The translations under genes and the position numbers were made by a program. Below, in pieces: positions 1-5,795 of a DNA stretch of 9,236 nucleotides. The notes beneath the pieces are model-generated. The model ran no database searches, was not told the DNA's origin, and saw only the letters and a list, made by a program, of their open reading frames with translations. Numbering within the stretch: position 1 is the first letter of the stretch; the number at the start of each line of letters is the position of its first letter. Source of the stretch: Gammaproteobacteria bacterium (lineage in GTDB: Bacteria; Pseudomonadota; Gammaproteobacteria; Acidiferrobacterales; SZUA-150); assembly GCA_029880755.1 (NCBI GenBank), contig JAOUNW010000082.1:1-9236 (forward strand), read 5' to 3'.

Positions 1-1
1 C

Positions 2-853
2 GCACGCGTACTAAACAAAATGGAGACGTTGGAAGGTAGTGATATTTTCTTGCTGGAGCCATTACTAGAAGAAGCCCGTGAACTGGAAGTGCAAATACGC
101 CAACTGGAAGGTGTTGCTCAGGGTAGTGTGCTAACCGAAACAGAACGTGAATTGTTTGAGCAGTTACAGGCAGAGATGGAAAGTTGCTCTACTCAAATAG
201 GTCGTAAGACAGAGCAATTACGTTTGTTAGAAGAAGATATTTTGAGTCTTGAAAAACGTATTAATGACATTGAAGTCGAAATTGAGAAACTTTATGAAAA
301 ACATAATGTTTCTAAAGAAAAGCATGATTTTATTGAAGATTGTGATGCCATTGCCAACTTGCTAAATCAATTTATCGTGAGACTTCGCAAGAATAAAGTC
401 CATATGCTGCAAGAGAAGACCTTTGAGATGTATCGGCTGCTATCTAGTCGAAGTGGGCTAATAAAAGACATCACCATTGATGATAAGACCTACGAGATTC
501 ATATTACAGATCGCAACGGCCATGAAATTCGTAAGTCAGCTTTATCCGCTGGCGAAAAAGAGGTGTTTGCGGTTTCCTTGCTGTGGGGCTTGGCGCAGAC
601 CAGCGAGCTTAAACTACCGATTATTATCGATACACCATTATCACGTCTAGATAGTACGCATCGTGACAACATCGTTAATAACTATTTCCCGAACGCGGGT
701 GAACAGGTTGTTATCTTGTCAACGGATACCGAGATAGATAATGACTATTATCGCTCACTAAAGCCCCGTCTGAGCGGGGCAGCATGCCTTGAGTTTGATC
801 AGCGGCAGGAGCTTACTACCTTCAAGGAAGGTTATTTCTGGGAGGCTAAATAA
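2..853 (+). CDS. dndD: DNA phosphorothioation protein DndD, C-terminal part (5' end outside window)
   Basis: This is the C-terminal half of an SMC/Rad50-like ATPase of the DndD family, which works with DndC and DndE to replace a non-bridging phosphate oxygen of DNA with sulfur. The frame is open back to the window edge, so the Met at position 20 is internal and the true start lies upstream. Residues below are counted from that Met. About 13-110 are rich in Glu, Leu, Lys and Arg with coiled-coil character. The ABC signature LSAGEKE is at 175-181, Walker B LPIIIDTP at 199-206, the D-loop SRLD at 208-211, and STDTEID, at the H-loop position, at 234-240. The tail ending in EGYFW resembles other DndD proteins as I remember them. 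Walker A belongs to the missing N-terminal part. The stop overlaps the next start (TAATG), indicating translational coupling to dndE. Confidence 0.9.
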   Translation, partial: ARVLNKMETLEGSDIFLLEPLLEEARELEVQIRQLEGVAQGSVLTETERELFEQLQAEMESCSTQIGRKTEQLRLLEEDILSLEKRINDIEVEIEKLYEKHNVSKEKHDFIEDCDAIANLLNQFIVRLRKNKVHMLQEKTFEMYRLLSSRSGLIKDITIDDKTYEIHITDRNGHEIRKSALSAGEKEVFAVSLLWGLAQTSELKLPIIIDTPLSRLDSTHRDNIVNNYFPNAGEQVVILSTDTEIDNDYYRSLKPRLSGAACLEFDQRQELTTFKEGYFWEAK

Positions 854-1572
854 TGGCGGATCGGCTTTATACATCCAGTGACGCAGATGATGTCTTAAGC
901 GCATTACGGTTTGAGACCAAGCTAGAAAAAGCGACACTTGCGAGAATAGCCTTTACCTTATCCTTGGTTCAGGATGGTGAAAAGGTTGCTCAAAGCCCAA
1001 GTTTTAATGGAGGTGAGCTTAAACGACCAACATTTATTGGTGAGGACGAAGTCTTCCTGAGAACGTTGATATCTTATGTTCACAAAAAGCCAGATATCAG
1101 TGAAGAGGAGTTTTATTCGAATCGTTCGATCGTGAAGAATCATATCGACTCAGGCGCGTTCTTGCTAGAGAAGATGTACCAAGAGTGTGGGCGCGATGCA
1201 GACTCGCTTATTCGTAGGCTCGTCGAAGAAGTAGAATTTTCGGGGCGTCGTGAAATGCTGGGTCAGGGGCTTGATATTTTTATTGGTCGTACACTGCTGC
1301 ATAAAAATGAGCTTATCATGGAGCTTAACAATACTGCCAAGCATGCCAATTCACATCTTGCAATTATGGGTAAGCCAGGCGTGGGTAAAACACAGTTTCT
1401 ATTAAAGATACTTTCTGATATCAGGGTTCAATCAAACTATCAAACCAATTTTATATACTTTGATTACAAGGGCGATGTGGTCGACAACAATCGATTTCTG
1501 GAAATTGCAAAAGTAACGCCTTATCGATTATTGCAAGGTAATCAGAGTCTGCCGATTAATCCATTTATTTAA
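853..1572 (+). CDS. dndE: DndE domain fused to the N-terminal part of a HerA/FtsK-like ATPase, cut by an in-frame stop
   Basis: Residues 1 to about 125 resemble DndE, the small nicked-DNA-binding subunit of the phosphorothioation machinery: the helical segment with LARIAFTLSL, then RPTFIGEDE and an acidic C-terminal helix. Canonical DndE is only about 110-130 residues long, and this protein continues into a P-loop ATPase with Walker A GKPGVGKT at 173-180 and the strand IYFDYKGDV at 201-209, typical of HerA/FtsK-like pumps. It stops after INPFI at a TAA, before any Walker B. The next 800 bases in the same frame supply the rest of the ATPase, so this is the front of one interrupted gene that would run to 2379. 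The start is set by the TAATG overlap with dndD. The DndE part could still work alone; the ATPase half as it stands cannot. Confidence 0.82.
   Translation: MADRLYTSSDADDVLSALRFETKLEKATLARIAFTLSLVQDGEKVAQSPSFNGGELKRPTFIGEDEVFLRTLISYVHKKPDISEEEFYSNRSIVKNHIDSGAFLLEKMYQECGRDADSLIRRLVEEVEFSGRREMLGQGLDIFIGRTLLHKNELIMELNNTAKHANSHLAIMGKPGVGKTQFLLKILSDIRVQSNYQTNFIYFDYKGDVVDNNRFLEIAKVTPYRLLQGNQSLPINPFI
1570..1572 (+). other. In-frame TAA interrupting the DndE-ATPase gene
   Basis: Read in the frame that starts at 853, the codons are Asn-Pro-Phe-Ile-TAA-Pro-Ala-Tyr-Asp-Glu, and the frame then stays open to 2379. There is no frameshift. A one-base change from TTA (Leu), CAA (Gln), GAA or AAA would restore an open frame of 509 codons including this one. 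HerA-like ATPases commonly have an NPF segment at this point followed by further coding sequence. This is either a real nonsense mutation or a single-base sequencing error. Confidence 0.85.
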
Positions 1573-1599
1573 CCGGCTTATGATGAGCAAACCATTAAC

Positions 1600-2379
1600 G
1601 TGTCTGCTCGTGAAAAGGCCGAGAGTTTTGCATCGATCAATTCAAAACTTGGTGTTGTTCAGAAGGGGGCGCTAACAGAGGCAATACGTGCGGCATATGC
1701 CAAACGTGCACCAACTGAACGTCCATATCCAGATTTCCAGGACATTATGGAAATAGCGGCATTAATGTACGAAGAAGAAAATAAGAAAGATGATAGCTTG
1801 ATTGAAGTATTAAGAGATTTGGCCGATTTCGATCTATTCTGGAAGCACGGTAATTCTGTTGAGCCGATTGAGCGTTTATCAAATCGTACAATGCTCATCG
1901 ATGTTCATGCCATGCCAGTCCTAAAAGAGCTAGTCGCGTATCTGGTGATCGAGCGCTTATATAAAGAAATGGCGACAATGCCAGACAGCCCGGTAGAAGA
2001 AGGTCGTCGAACCATTAGAACAATACTCGTAATAGATGAGGCGCATAATTACCTCAGTCAAAAAAATATGTTCCTTCAGCGGATTATTCGCGAAGGTCGT
2101 TCGAAAGGTGTTGTGGTTTTCTTCGCTTCCCAATCACCCAATGACTATCAACAGAAATTCTTCAATTTCCAAGAACTTCTTGAATTTGCATATATATTTC
2201 AGTGCGAGGGCGTATCGGCTAGTTCAGTTCAAGATATCTTGGGCTGCAGTAATAAAACTGCAAAAGATTTACAAACAGAGATAGCACGTTTAGAGCCATG
2301 GCAAGTAATAAGTAGAAGCTCTGATAAAACAGAAGAATTTGATAAATTTACAGCTGAAGCTTTCTATAAGAATTACTAA
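1600..2379 (+). CDS. C-terminal part of the HerA/FtsK-like ATPase, downstream fragment of the interrupted dndE fusion
   Basis: This fragment carries the second half of the ATPase core that begins in the preceding gene. Counting from the GTG at 1600, a strand TMLIDVHA lies at 97-104, Walker B LVIDEAH at 143-149, an arginine-rich helix RIIREGRSKG at 161-170, and the sensor strand VVFFASQSP at 172-180, an order expected for HerA-type DNA translocases. It lacks a Walker A and should not hydrolyse ATP alone. The GTG is simply the first possible start after the TAA. I see no convincing ribosome binding site before it, so separate translation is doubtful, and the open frame actually extends back to 1573. 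Treat it as the rear of a pseudogene unless the stop proves to be an error. The gene downstream starts 24 bases after its end. Confidence 0.75.
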   Translation: MSAREKAESFASINSKLGVVQKGALTEAIRAAYAKRAPTERPYPDFQDIMEIAALMYEEENKKDDSLIEVLRDLADFDLFWKHGNSVEPIERLSNRTMLIDVHAMPVLKELVAYLVIERLYKEMATMPDSPVEEGRRTIRTILVIDEAHNYLSQKNMFLQRIIREGRSKGVVVFFASQSPNDYQQKFFNFQELLEFAYIFQCEGVSASSVQDILGCSNKTAKDLQTEIARLEPWQVISRSSDKTEEFDKFTAEAFYKNY

Positions 2380-2403
2380 ACATACACTTAAAGGATAATT
2401 AAA

Positions 2404-3012
2404 TTGGCTACAATAGGTATTTTAGCCTATGGATCTTTGCTAGATGACCCAGGGATAGAGCTTGAGCCATTAATCACAAACGTGATAAAGAATGTAATAA
2501 CGCCATTTCCAGTCGAGTTCGCTAGAAGTAGTAATACTCGAGATGGCGCACCAACAGTAATTCCGGTCATAGATGGTGGCCTCCCTGTAAATGGTCAAAT
2601 CTTAGTATTGAAAGATGAGATTAGTTTAGCCAGTGCGGAAGATCTTCTTTGGCGTAGAGAAACTAGAAAAGAAAAATCGGGTAAACACTACACAAGGCCA
2701 TTTAAACCAAATCCTGATAGGGTGGTGGTAGAGAAAAAAGAAAATTGGCAGGGCCTGCGTTATGTGTTGTATACAAATATAGGACAGAATATAGAAGATG
2801 TAACGGCAGATAAACTCGCTGATCTTGCGATTGAGAGTGCAAAGGGTAAAGCAGGTGATGAAGGAAAAGACGGTATTAGTTACTTAATAAATGTTAACAA
2901 ATGCGGAATAGTTACAGCATTTAGTGATGATTATGCGAGGGCAATCTTGAGAAAAACTGGAGCTGACAGTTTAGAAGCTGCACGGGAAAAAGTGCGTAAT
3001 GCTGCTAGTTAG
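2404..3012 (+). CDS. Gamma-glutamylcyclotransferase-fold (GGCT/AIG2-like) protein at the end of the dnd operon
   Basis: The protein has 202 residues. It begins with a strand leading into AYGSL at 8-12, the glycine-rich YGS motif typical of gamma-glutamylcyclotransferase-like folds, which usually release 5-oxoproline from gamma-glutamyl amines or peptides using an acidic residue. Glu79 or Glu86 (in RRETR) are candidate catalytic residues; I cannot decide between them by eye. The C-terminal half is helical and not recognised. The TTG start is supported by AAGGA at 2391-2395, eight bases upstream, and no ATG fits better. It follows the ATPase fragment by 24 bases on the same strand and shares its AT-rich composition, so it probably belongs to the same transferred operon. 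A role in phosphorothioation, such as sulfur-donor supply or amide chemistry, is speculation. The fold assignment is moderate and the substrate unknown. Confidence 0.7.
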   Translation: MATIGILAYGSLLDDPGIELEPLITNVIKNVITPFPVEFARSSNTRDGAPTVIPVIDGGLPVNGQILVLKDEISLASAEDLLWRRETRKEKSGKHYTRPFKPNPDRVVVEKKENWQGLRYVLYTNIGQNIEDVTADKLADLAIESAKGKAGDEGKDGISYLINVNKCGIVTAFSDDYARAILRKTGADSLEAAREKVRNAAS

Positions 3013-3281
3013 CAACGATAACATGGCGGTTGCTCCCGGCATCACTGCCTCCCGCGACATTCGTGCAACCCCAGAGCCGACATGTTTGAGCTTGGTTGAG
3101 ACGTAATGCGATTTTGGGTATATGAGATACGGGATGACACGGGTGGGTGTGTCGAACGCGTCCGCTCATGGCTGAAGGCTAAGTCATAGAGACGGAGAAA
3201 TAGGGTCGGAGGGTAATATTCTCTAATATTTAGAATAAATTGTTCTCTGATCCAATTTTTCCCCAACACTAGGTAATTGTT
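3013..3281. other. Intergenic boundary between the dnd operon and resident genes
   Basis: Base composition changes here from AT-rich to more GC-rich. I find no coding sequence with family resemblance. A weak inverted repeat (AGCAAC at 3011-3016, GTTGCT at 3029-3034) sits right at the end of the GGCT-like gene, but no T-run follows it. The right part holds the first copy of the palindromic repeat described separately. I see no tRNA or clear attachment site. Confidence 0.4.
3203..3261. repeat. Palindromic REP/MITE-like repeat, copy A
   Basis: This 59-base stretch matches 3644-3701 closely: both start GGGTC, share a central TAGAATAA segment, and end TTGTTCTCTGA followed by a TTTTTC run. Its outer arms (GGGTCGGAGG and TCTCTGATCC) are a decayed inverted repeat. 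Elements with GGGTCAGAG ends are often mobilised by REP-associated Y1 transposases; that link is inference, as no transposase lies in the window. Confidence 0.75.
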
Positions 3282-3599
3282 ATGTCGAGAAACAGCAGAG
3301 AACAACAAGATAGCCCATTTCGCGTATTGTCCAGTGATCGTTTCGACTGGCCCAGCGACGATCATGAGGTCGGTCAGTTTGACGATCTTGAGCAGGCCAT
3401 TGCGTGTGCCAGGGAGATAAATACAAATAGTCGAGACAAAATGAACGACGAGAAGGCATGGCGTAGCATGGGTACGCACGGCCTCGTTTACAGTGCCAAA
3501 GGTTCATTGGTTTGGTCGCAAAGTATGGAGGACGAGAAATCAAACGAGGAACCAAAGCCGCCACCGCTTCGCTGGTGGCAGCGTATTTTACGTCGCTAA
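3282..3599 (+). CDS. Hypothetical protein, 105 residues, between two palindromic repeats
   Basis: I do not recognise this protein. It is soluble and hydrophilic, with no signal peptide or membrane segment. Residues 13-70 look like a compact alpha/beta domain: FRVLSSDRFDW, then GQFDDLEQAIACAREI forming a strand and helix, then GLVYSAKGSLVW forming paired strands. This layout recalls small domains that read as a residue-variant strand, helix, then 'G.LV' hairpin. The C-terminus is charged and proline-rich, ending in WWQRILRR. A short AGG at 3271-3273 lies eight bases before the ATG. The opposite-strand readings across this stretch show no family resemblance. It is bracketed by the direct repeats at 3203-3261 and 3644-3701, with no same-strand partner. 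Confidence 0.6.
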   Translation: MSRNSREQQDSPFRVLSSDRFDWPSDDHEVGQFDDLEQAIACAREINTNSRDKMNDEKAWRSMGTHGLVYSAKGSLVWSQSMEDEKSNEEPKPPPLRWWQRILRR

Positions 3600-3643
3600 C
3601 AGAAGGGAATGCCGACCAAAACGACTGGAGAAAACAAAAAGTC

Positions 3644-3701
3644 GGGTCAGAGAGTAATACTCTTTAATAATAGAATAACTTGTTCTCTGACCACATTTTT
3701 C
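3644..3701. repeat. Palindromic REP/MITE-like repeat, copy B
   Basis: This is the better-preserved copy of the repeat at 3203-3261, with one single-base indel and several substitutions between them. It has a perfect 9-base inverted repeat, GGTCAGAGA at 3645-3653 and TCTCTGACC at 3684-3692, around an AT-rich 30-base centre. The two copies are in the same orientation about 440 bases apart. Confidence 0.78.
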
Positions 3702-3750
3702 TGGAAGAGGTTTATTGAAGAACCCAGACGCAAAAAGAACGACTTCTCGC

Positions 3751-3766
3751 GCCGGCCTAAACCGGC
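3751..3766 (-). terminator. Weak hairpin at the 3' end of the SRAP gene
   Basis: GCCGG at 3751-3755 pairs with CCGGC at 3762-3766 across a 6-base loop, overlapping the stop codon of the - strand SRAP gene. On that strand a T-rich stretch follows only about 15 bases later, so it is at best a poor intrinsic terminator. Confidence 0.25.
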
Positions 3767-4395
3767 TTAACACATTCCGGCCCTTCATGACTGGCCCGGT
3801 TCACATACTCCGATACCTTTGTCGCTTTGATTGGTTCGTTACTTACCATCAGGCTATCCAGTTGCGCTTTGTCTTGTGACTGCAACCAATCCGTCATCGC
3901 TCCAGGGGGCAGCAATACCGGCATGCGATCATGAATGGGGCGCATGATGGTGTCGTGGTCTGAGCCGGTTGTGATAACACAGCATTGTAATTCCGCCTCT
4001 GGGGTAATTTGGTAAATCCCGGCCAGCGCAAACGCCGGGGCGTCTTTGGGGGTGATGTAGTACGGTGTCTTGGTCGTGCCGTCCCGGTGCCATTCGTAGA
4101 AACCGGTAATCGGGATCACCACACGTTGCGCGGCAATCAGCTTCTTGAAGCTGCCTTTTTGCCAGATGGTTTCCCGCCGCGCATTAATTAAGAGCTTGGG
4201 TTGTTTGGCCCAGGCCGGGATCAGTCCCCAATCCATGGAGGCCAGTTCCGGTTTTCCCTGTGGCGCCATGACCACCACAAGACTGGCGCCGGGTGCAATG
4301 TTAAATCGGGGCGGGAAAGCGGGAATAGCGAGACCCAAATAATCCAGCAATTTCTGGATACCCGGATGATCGGTGACGTTCATTCGCCCGCACAT
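3757..4395 (-). CDS. yedK: SRAP-family DNA-protein crosslink protein (YedK/HMCES-like)
   Basis: SRAP proteins bind abasic sites in single-stranded DNA and form a stable thiazolidine crosslink through Cys2, protecting the site during replication. The family active site is present in full: Met-Cys-Gly-Arg at the N-terminus (Cys2 after Met removal), Asn71 in LINARRET, Glu101 in GFYEW and His155 in PIHDRMP, with the family strands SMDWGLIPAW and AGIYQ between them. At 212 residues it has a normal length. An upstream in-frame ATG at 4413 would add six residues and bury the catalytic Cys, so the start at 4395 is the one that makes sense. No strong ribosome binding site precedes it. It diverges from the truncated gene at 4455. 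Its proximity to a DNA-modification island may be coincidental, since such genes are widespread in chromosomes. Confidence 0.93.
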   Translation of the reverse strand: MCGRMNVTDHPGIQKLLDYLGLAIPAFPPRFNIAPGASLVVVMAPQGKPELASMDWGLIPAWAKQPKLLINARRETIWQKGSFKKLIAAQRVVIPITGFYEWHRDGTTKTPYYITPKDAPAFALAGIYQITPEAELQCCVITTGSDHDTIMRPIHDRMPVLLPPGAMTDWLQSQDKAQLDSLMVSNEPIKATKVSEYVNRASHEGPECVKPV

Positions 4396-4454
4396 GGGCC
4401 ATTTATCGTACACTGGCCCGATCTAATCAAGACAGAATCAGGGAGGATTACGCC

Positions 4455-4586
4455 ATGAAGGTATTTTCGCTGTTTTTCGCGGTTTTGCAGGAAACCCCAA
4501 AACCGGGGACAGGCCCAATTCCTGCTGACAATAGCCATACGGCGCAATGCCCGTTGGTTATTGCGCCCTACGTACGGGATCATTAG
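4455..4586 (+). pseudogene. Truncated 5' end of a secreted or membrane protein gene, cut by repeat insertion
   Basis: GGGAGG at 4440-4446 lies eight bases before the ATG at 4455, a strong ribosome binding site. The first codons read MKVFSLFFAVLQ, like the start of a signal peptide or membrane helix (Lys2, then a hydrophobic run). From about 4495 the reading enters the CCCCAAAACCGGGG motif and then the REP-like palindrome, and it ends at a TAG within the 109-base repeat at 4584-4586, giving 43 codons. The residues after about position 13 are repeat-encoded and unlikely to be original. I infer that a repeat insertion or deletion removed the rest of the gene; I see no continuation elsewhere in the window. 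Confidence 0.5.
4538..4575. repeat. REP-like palindrome, copy 1
   Basis: GGCGCAAT and ATTGCGCC form an 8-base inverted repeat around GCCCGTTGGTT, with flanks TAC and CTACGTAC. It matches the palindromes in the two longer repeats at 4578-4686 and 5687-5795, but lacks the 69 bases that precede the palindrome in those copies. Confidence 0.8.
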
Positions 4587-4686
4587 GGTCAGATTCGATT
4601 GTTTTGGATTGCCACGCCGTTTCTTGGCGAGCAAAGACAGTCACAATACGGCGCAATGCCCGTTGGTTATTGCGCCGTACGTACTG
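4578..4686. repeat. 109-base REP-like repeat, left copy
   Basis: This aligns without gaps to 5687-5795, with about 11 mismatches counted by eye. It begins GATCATTAGGGTCAGA and ends in the palindrome: TACGGCGCAAT at 4647-4657 and ATTGCGCCGTA at 4669-4679 form a perfect 11-base stem with an 11-base loop. On the - strand it lies just downstream of the TusE/DsrC-like gene and may act as its mRNA 3' end or a weak terminator. Confidence 0.88.
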
Positions 4687-4730
4687 CTACCCAAAACCGG
4701 GGTCTGAGCCCTTTTTCGTTTAGTCGTTAA

Positions 4731-5102
4731 TTAGTAACAACAGCCATGCGAAGGATCGATTGCCTCTGGCGGTAATCTCAGATTGGCAAATCGACTGCCT
4801 TGGGTAACAGGTCCACTGGGAAAAAGAGCACGAAGGAATTTGTTGCCGCCCTTAAGCTCATAATGGCGCGTAAGATTATTCGCGAGTTGGCGTGCATGGC
4901 GCGGTAATCCTTCCATGAGGTACTGCTTGCGCAAATAGGAAATCACGGACCAGTGGTCGTTATTTAAAAGGATACCTTCGCCTTTGGCAAGATCGCACGA
5001 TTTTTCTCGATTCCAATGCTGTTCAGCCAGTTCTGTTTTGCGAATACTTCTATAGAGACTATAGGATTCTGATGCATATGCATCAGTCATAAATTGTTTC
5101 AT
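4731..5102 (-). CDS. TusE/DsrC/DsvC-family sulfur carrier-like protein with altered cysteines
   Basis: TusE and DsrC carry a persulfide on a near-C-terminal cysteine; TusE passes sulfur to MnmA for tRNA 2-thiouridine, while DsrC serves dissimilatory sulfur metabolism. This 123-residue protein has the family core: GEGILLNNDHWSVISYLRKQ at 41-60 and NKFLRALFPSGPVTQGSRF at 87-105. The penultimate residue is Cys122, the position of the active CysA, but it is preceded by Cys121 and followed by Tyr. The position of the second DsrC cysteine (CysB) appears to be Ser103, as in TusE-like members. The arm between core and C-terminus seems about five residues longer than usual. An AGG eight bases upstream supports the start at 5102. 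It follows the 108-residue gene by 73 bases on the same strand. It could be a housekeeping TusE, but its divergence suggests a specialised paralogue. Confidence 0.8.
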   Translation of the reverse strand: MKQFMTDAYASESYSLYRSIRKTELAEQHWNREKSCDLAKGEGILLNNDHWSVISYLRKQYLMEGLPRHARQLANNLTRHYELKGGNKFLRALFPSGPVTQGSRFANLRLPPEAIDPSHGCCY

Positions 5103-5175
5103 ATTGATACCTGGTTAATAAATTAGTTTTCTGTGTTTCCGGGATTGAAAAATACTAATAAAGTATTATCAATCA

Positions 5176-5502
5176 TTAACCGCCTCGATCGTCGTCAATT
5201 GCTGCGGGGTAGGGCAAATGGAGATAGGGGTGATTGAATGGAAGAGCATTATATCGATCGCGGCTCTCATCTGACTTGAAATAAATTGTCAGATTGCCAT
5301 CTTTCAGGAACGGGGTATAGCTGTCCTTTTTAATGTCTTCACCAGTCATTGGATCGGTGAGTAACCTGCGAGAGGTTGGCTCATGCAGGCGACTACTTTG
5401 TACCTGGTCGCGTTCAAGTATTATATTAGCCTCTGATCCGCGGAAATCATACTTAGTAAATAGGGGCATAGTGGCTTTAGAAAAGTTGTCTTGGGTAGGC
5501 AT
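5176..5502 (-). CDS. Hypothetical protein upstream of the TusE/DsrC-like gene
   Basis: I do not recognise this 108-residue protein. It is soluble, with no signal peptide, membrane segment or cysteine. Distinct segments are FTKYDFRGSEANIIL at about 15-29, HEPTSRRLLTDPMTGEDIKK at about 40-59, and FKSDESRDRYNALPFNHPY at about 75-93, followed by a proline-rich end and an acidic DDDRGG tail. A good AGGAG ribosome binding site lies seven bases before the ATG at 5502. It is the first gene of a likely two-gene - strand unit with the sulfur-carrier gene 73 bases downstream, suggesting a partner or accessory role, which is inference. Lack of cysteine argues against it being a sulfur carrier itself. Confidence 0.7.
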   Translation of the reverse strand: MPTQDNFSKATMPLFTKYDFRGSEANIILERDQVQSSRLHEPTSRRLLTDPMTGEDIKKDSYTPFLKDGNLTIYFKSDESRDRYNALPFNHPYLHLPYPAAIDDDRGG

Positions 5503-5534
5503 GGATATCTCCTATGCTGAACCGTCAGCCGCTT

Positions 5535-5563
5535 TCAATGTGACACACAATGCGTCACGTCAA
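5535..5563 (-). promoter_or_regulatory. Candidate promoter with embedded inverted repeat for the sulfur-carrier operon
   Basis: On the - strand TTGACG (5563-5558) fits a -35 box, and CATTGA (5540-5535) lies 17 bases on at the -10 position, though it matches the consensus poorly. Overlapping both, GTGAC at 5540-5544 and GTCAC at 5554-5558 form an inverted repeat with a 9-base gap, a possible operator. The gene starts about 33 bases downstream. Confidence 0.3.
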
Positions 5564-5686
5564 GCGTAGCTCCATCCAGTTTGGGTATTGTCGGTGAGGG
5601 TAAGGATGTGACGGCGAGTAAACCAACACAATACGCCTGCTAAGAGTAAATAGCTAATCAGTAATACTGATAAAGATCATTAGCAA

Positions 5687-5795
5687 GATCATTAGGGTCA
5701 GACTCGATTGATTTGTATTGCCACACTGTTTCTCGGAGAACAAAGACAATCACAATACGGCGCAATTCCCGTTGGTTATTGCGCCCTACGTACTG
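5687..5795. repeat. 109-base REP-like repeat, right copy
   Basis: This is the same orientation and exact length as 4578-4686. Its palindrome has GGCGCAAT (5759-5766) and ATTGCGCC (5778-5785), with the outer arm broken by one C. Together the copies enclose the two-gene - strand unit at 4731-5502. Confidence 0.88.

Larger units (their letters stand above)
4396..4730. other. Intergenic stretch with truncated gene and REP-like palindrome cluster
   Basis: This interval holds the presumed divergent promoter region of the SRAP gene, the 5' remnant at 4455, and two copies of the GGCGCAAT palindrome. The motif CCCAAAACCGGGG occurs twice, at 4496-4508 and 4690-4702, flanking the palindromes; both are followed by sequences ending in CCC (ACAGGCCC and TCTGAGCCC), which look like degenerate ends of one composite element. 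No complete gene is seen. Confidence 0.55.

Noticed and set aside
1580..1600. ATGATGAGC just after the in-frame stop as a new start for the ATPase fragment
   Set aside because: Those ATGs are in a different frame from the ATPase fragment, so they cannot start it.
3042..3479. 145-residue open frame on the - strand
   Set aside because: It covers an intergenic stretch, a repeat and the opposite strand of a better gene, has no ribosome binding site of note and shows no family resemblance.
4380..4634. 84-residue open frame on the - strand
   Set aside because: Much of it is repeat-encoded and it overlaps the SRAP gene start; its YVGRNNQR stretch comes from the REP-like palindrome and recurs in the frame at 5658-5849.
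4538..5795. The repeated palindromes as a CRISPR array
   Set aside because: There are only three irregularly spaced copies, with genes between them and no uniform spacers or cas genes; they fit REP-like elements.
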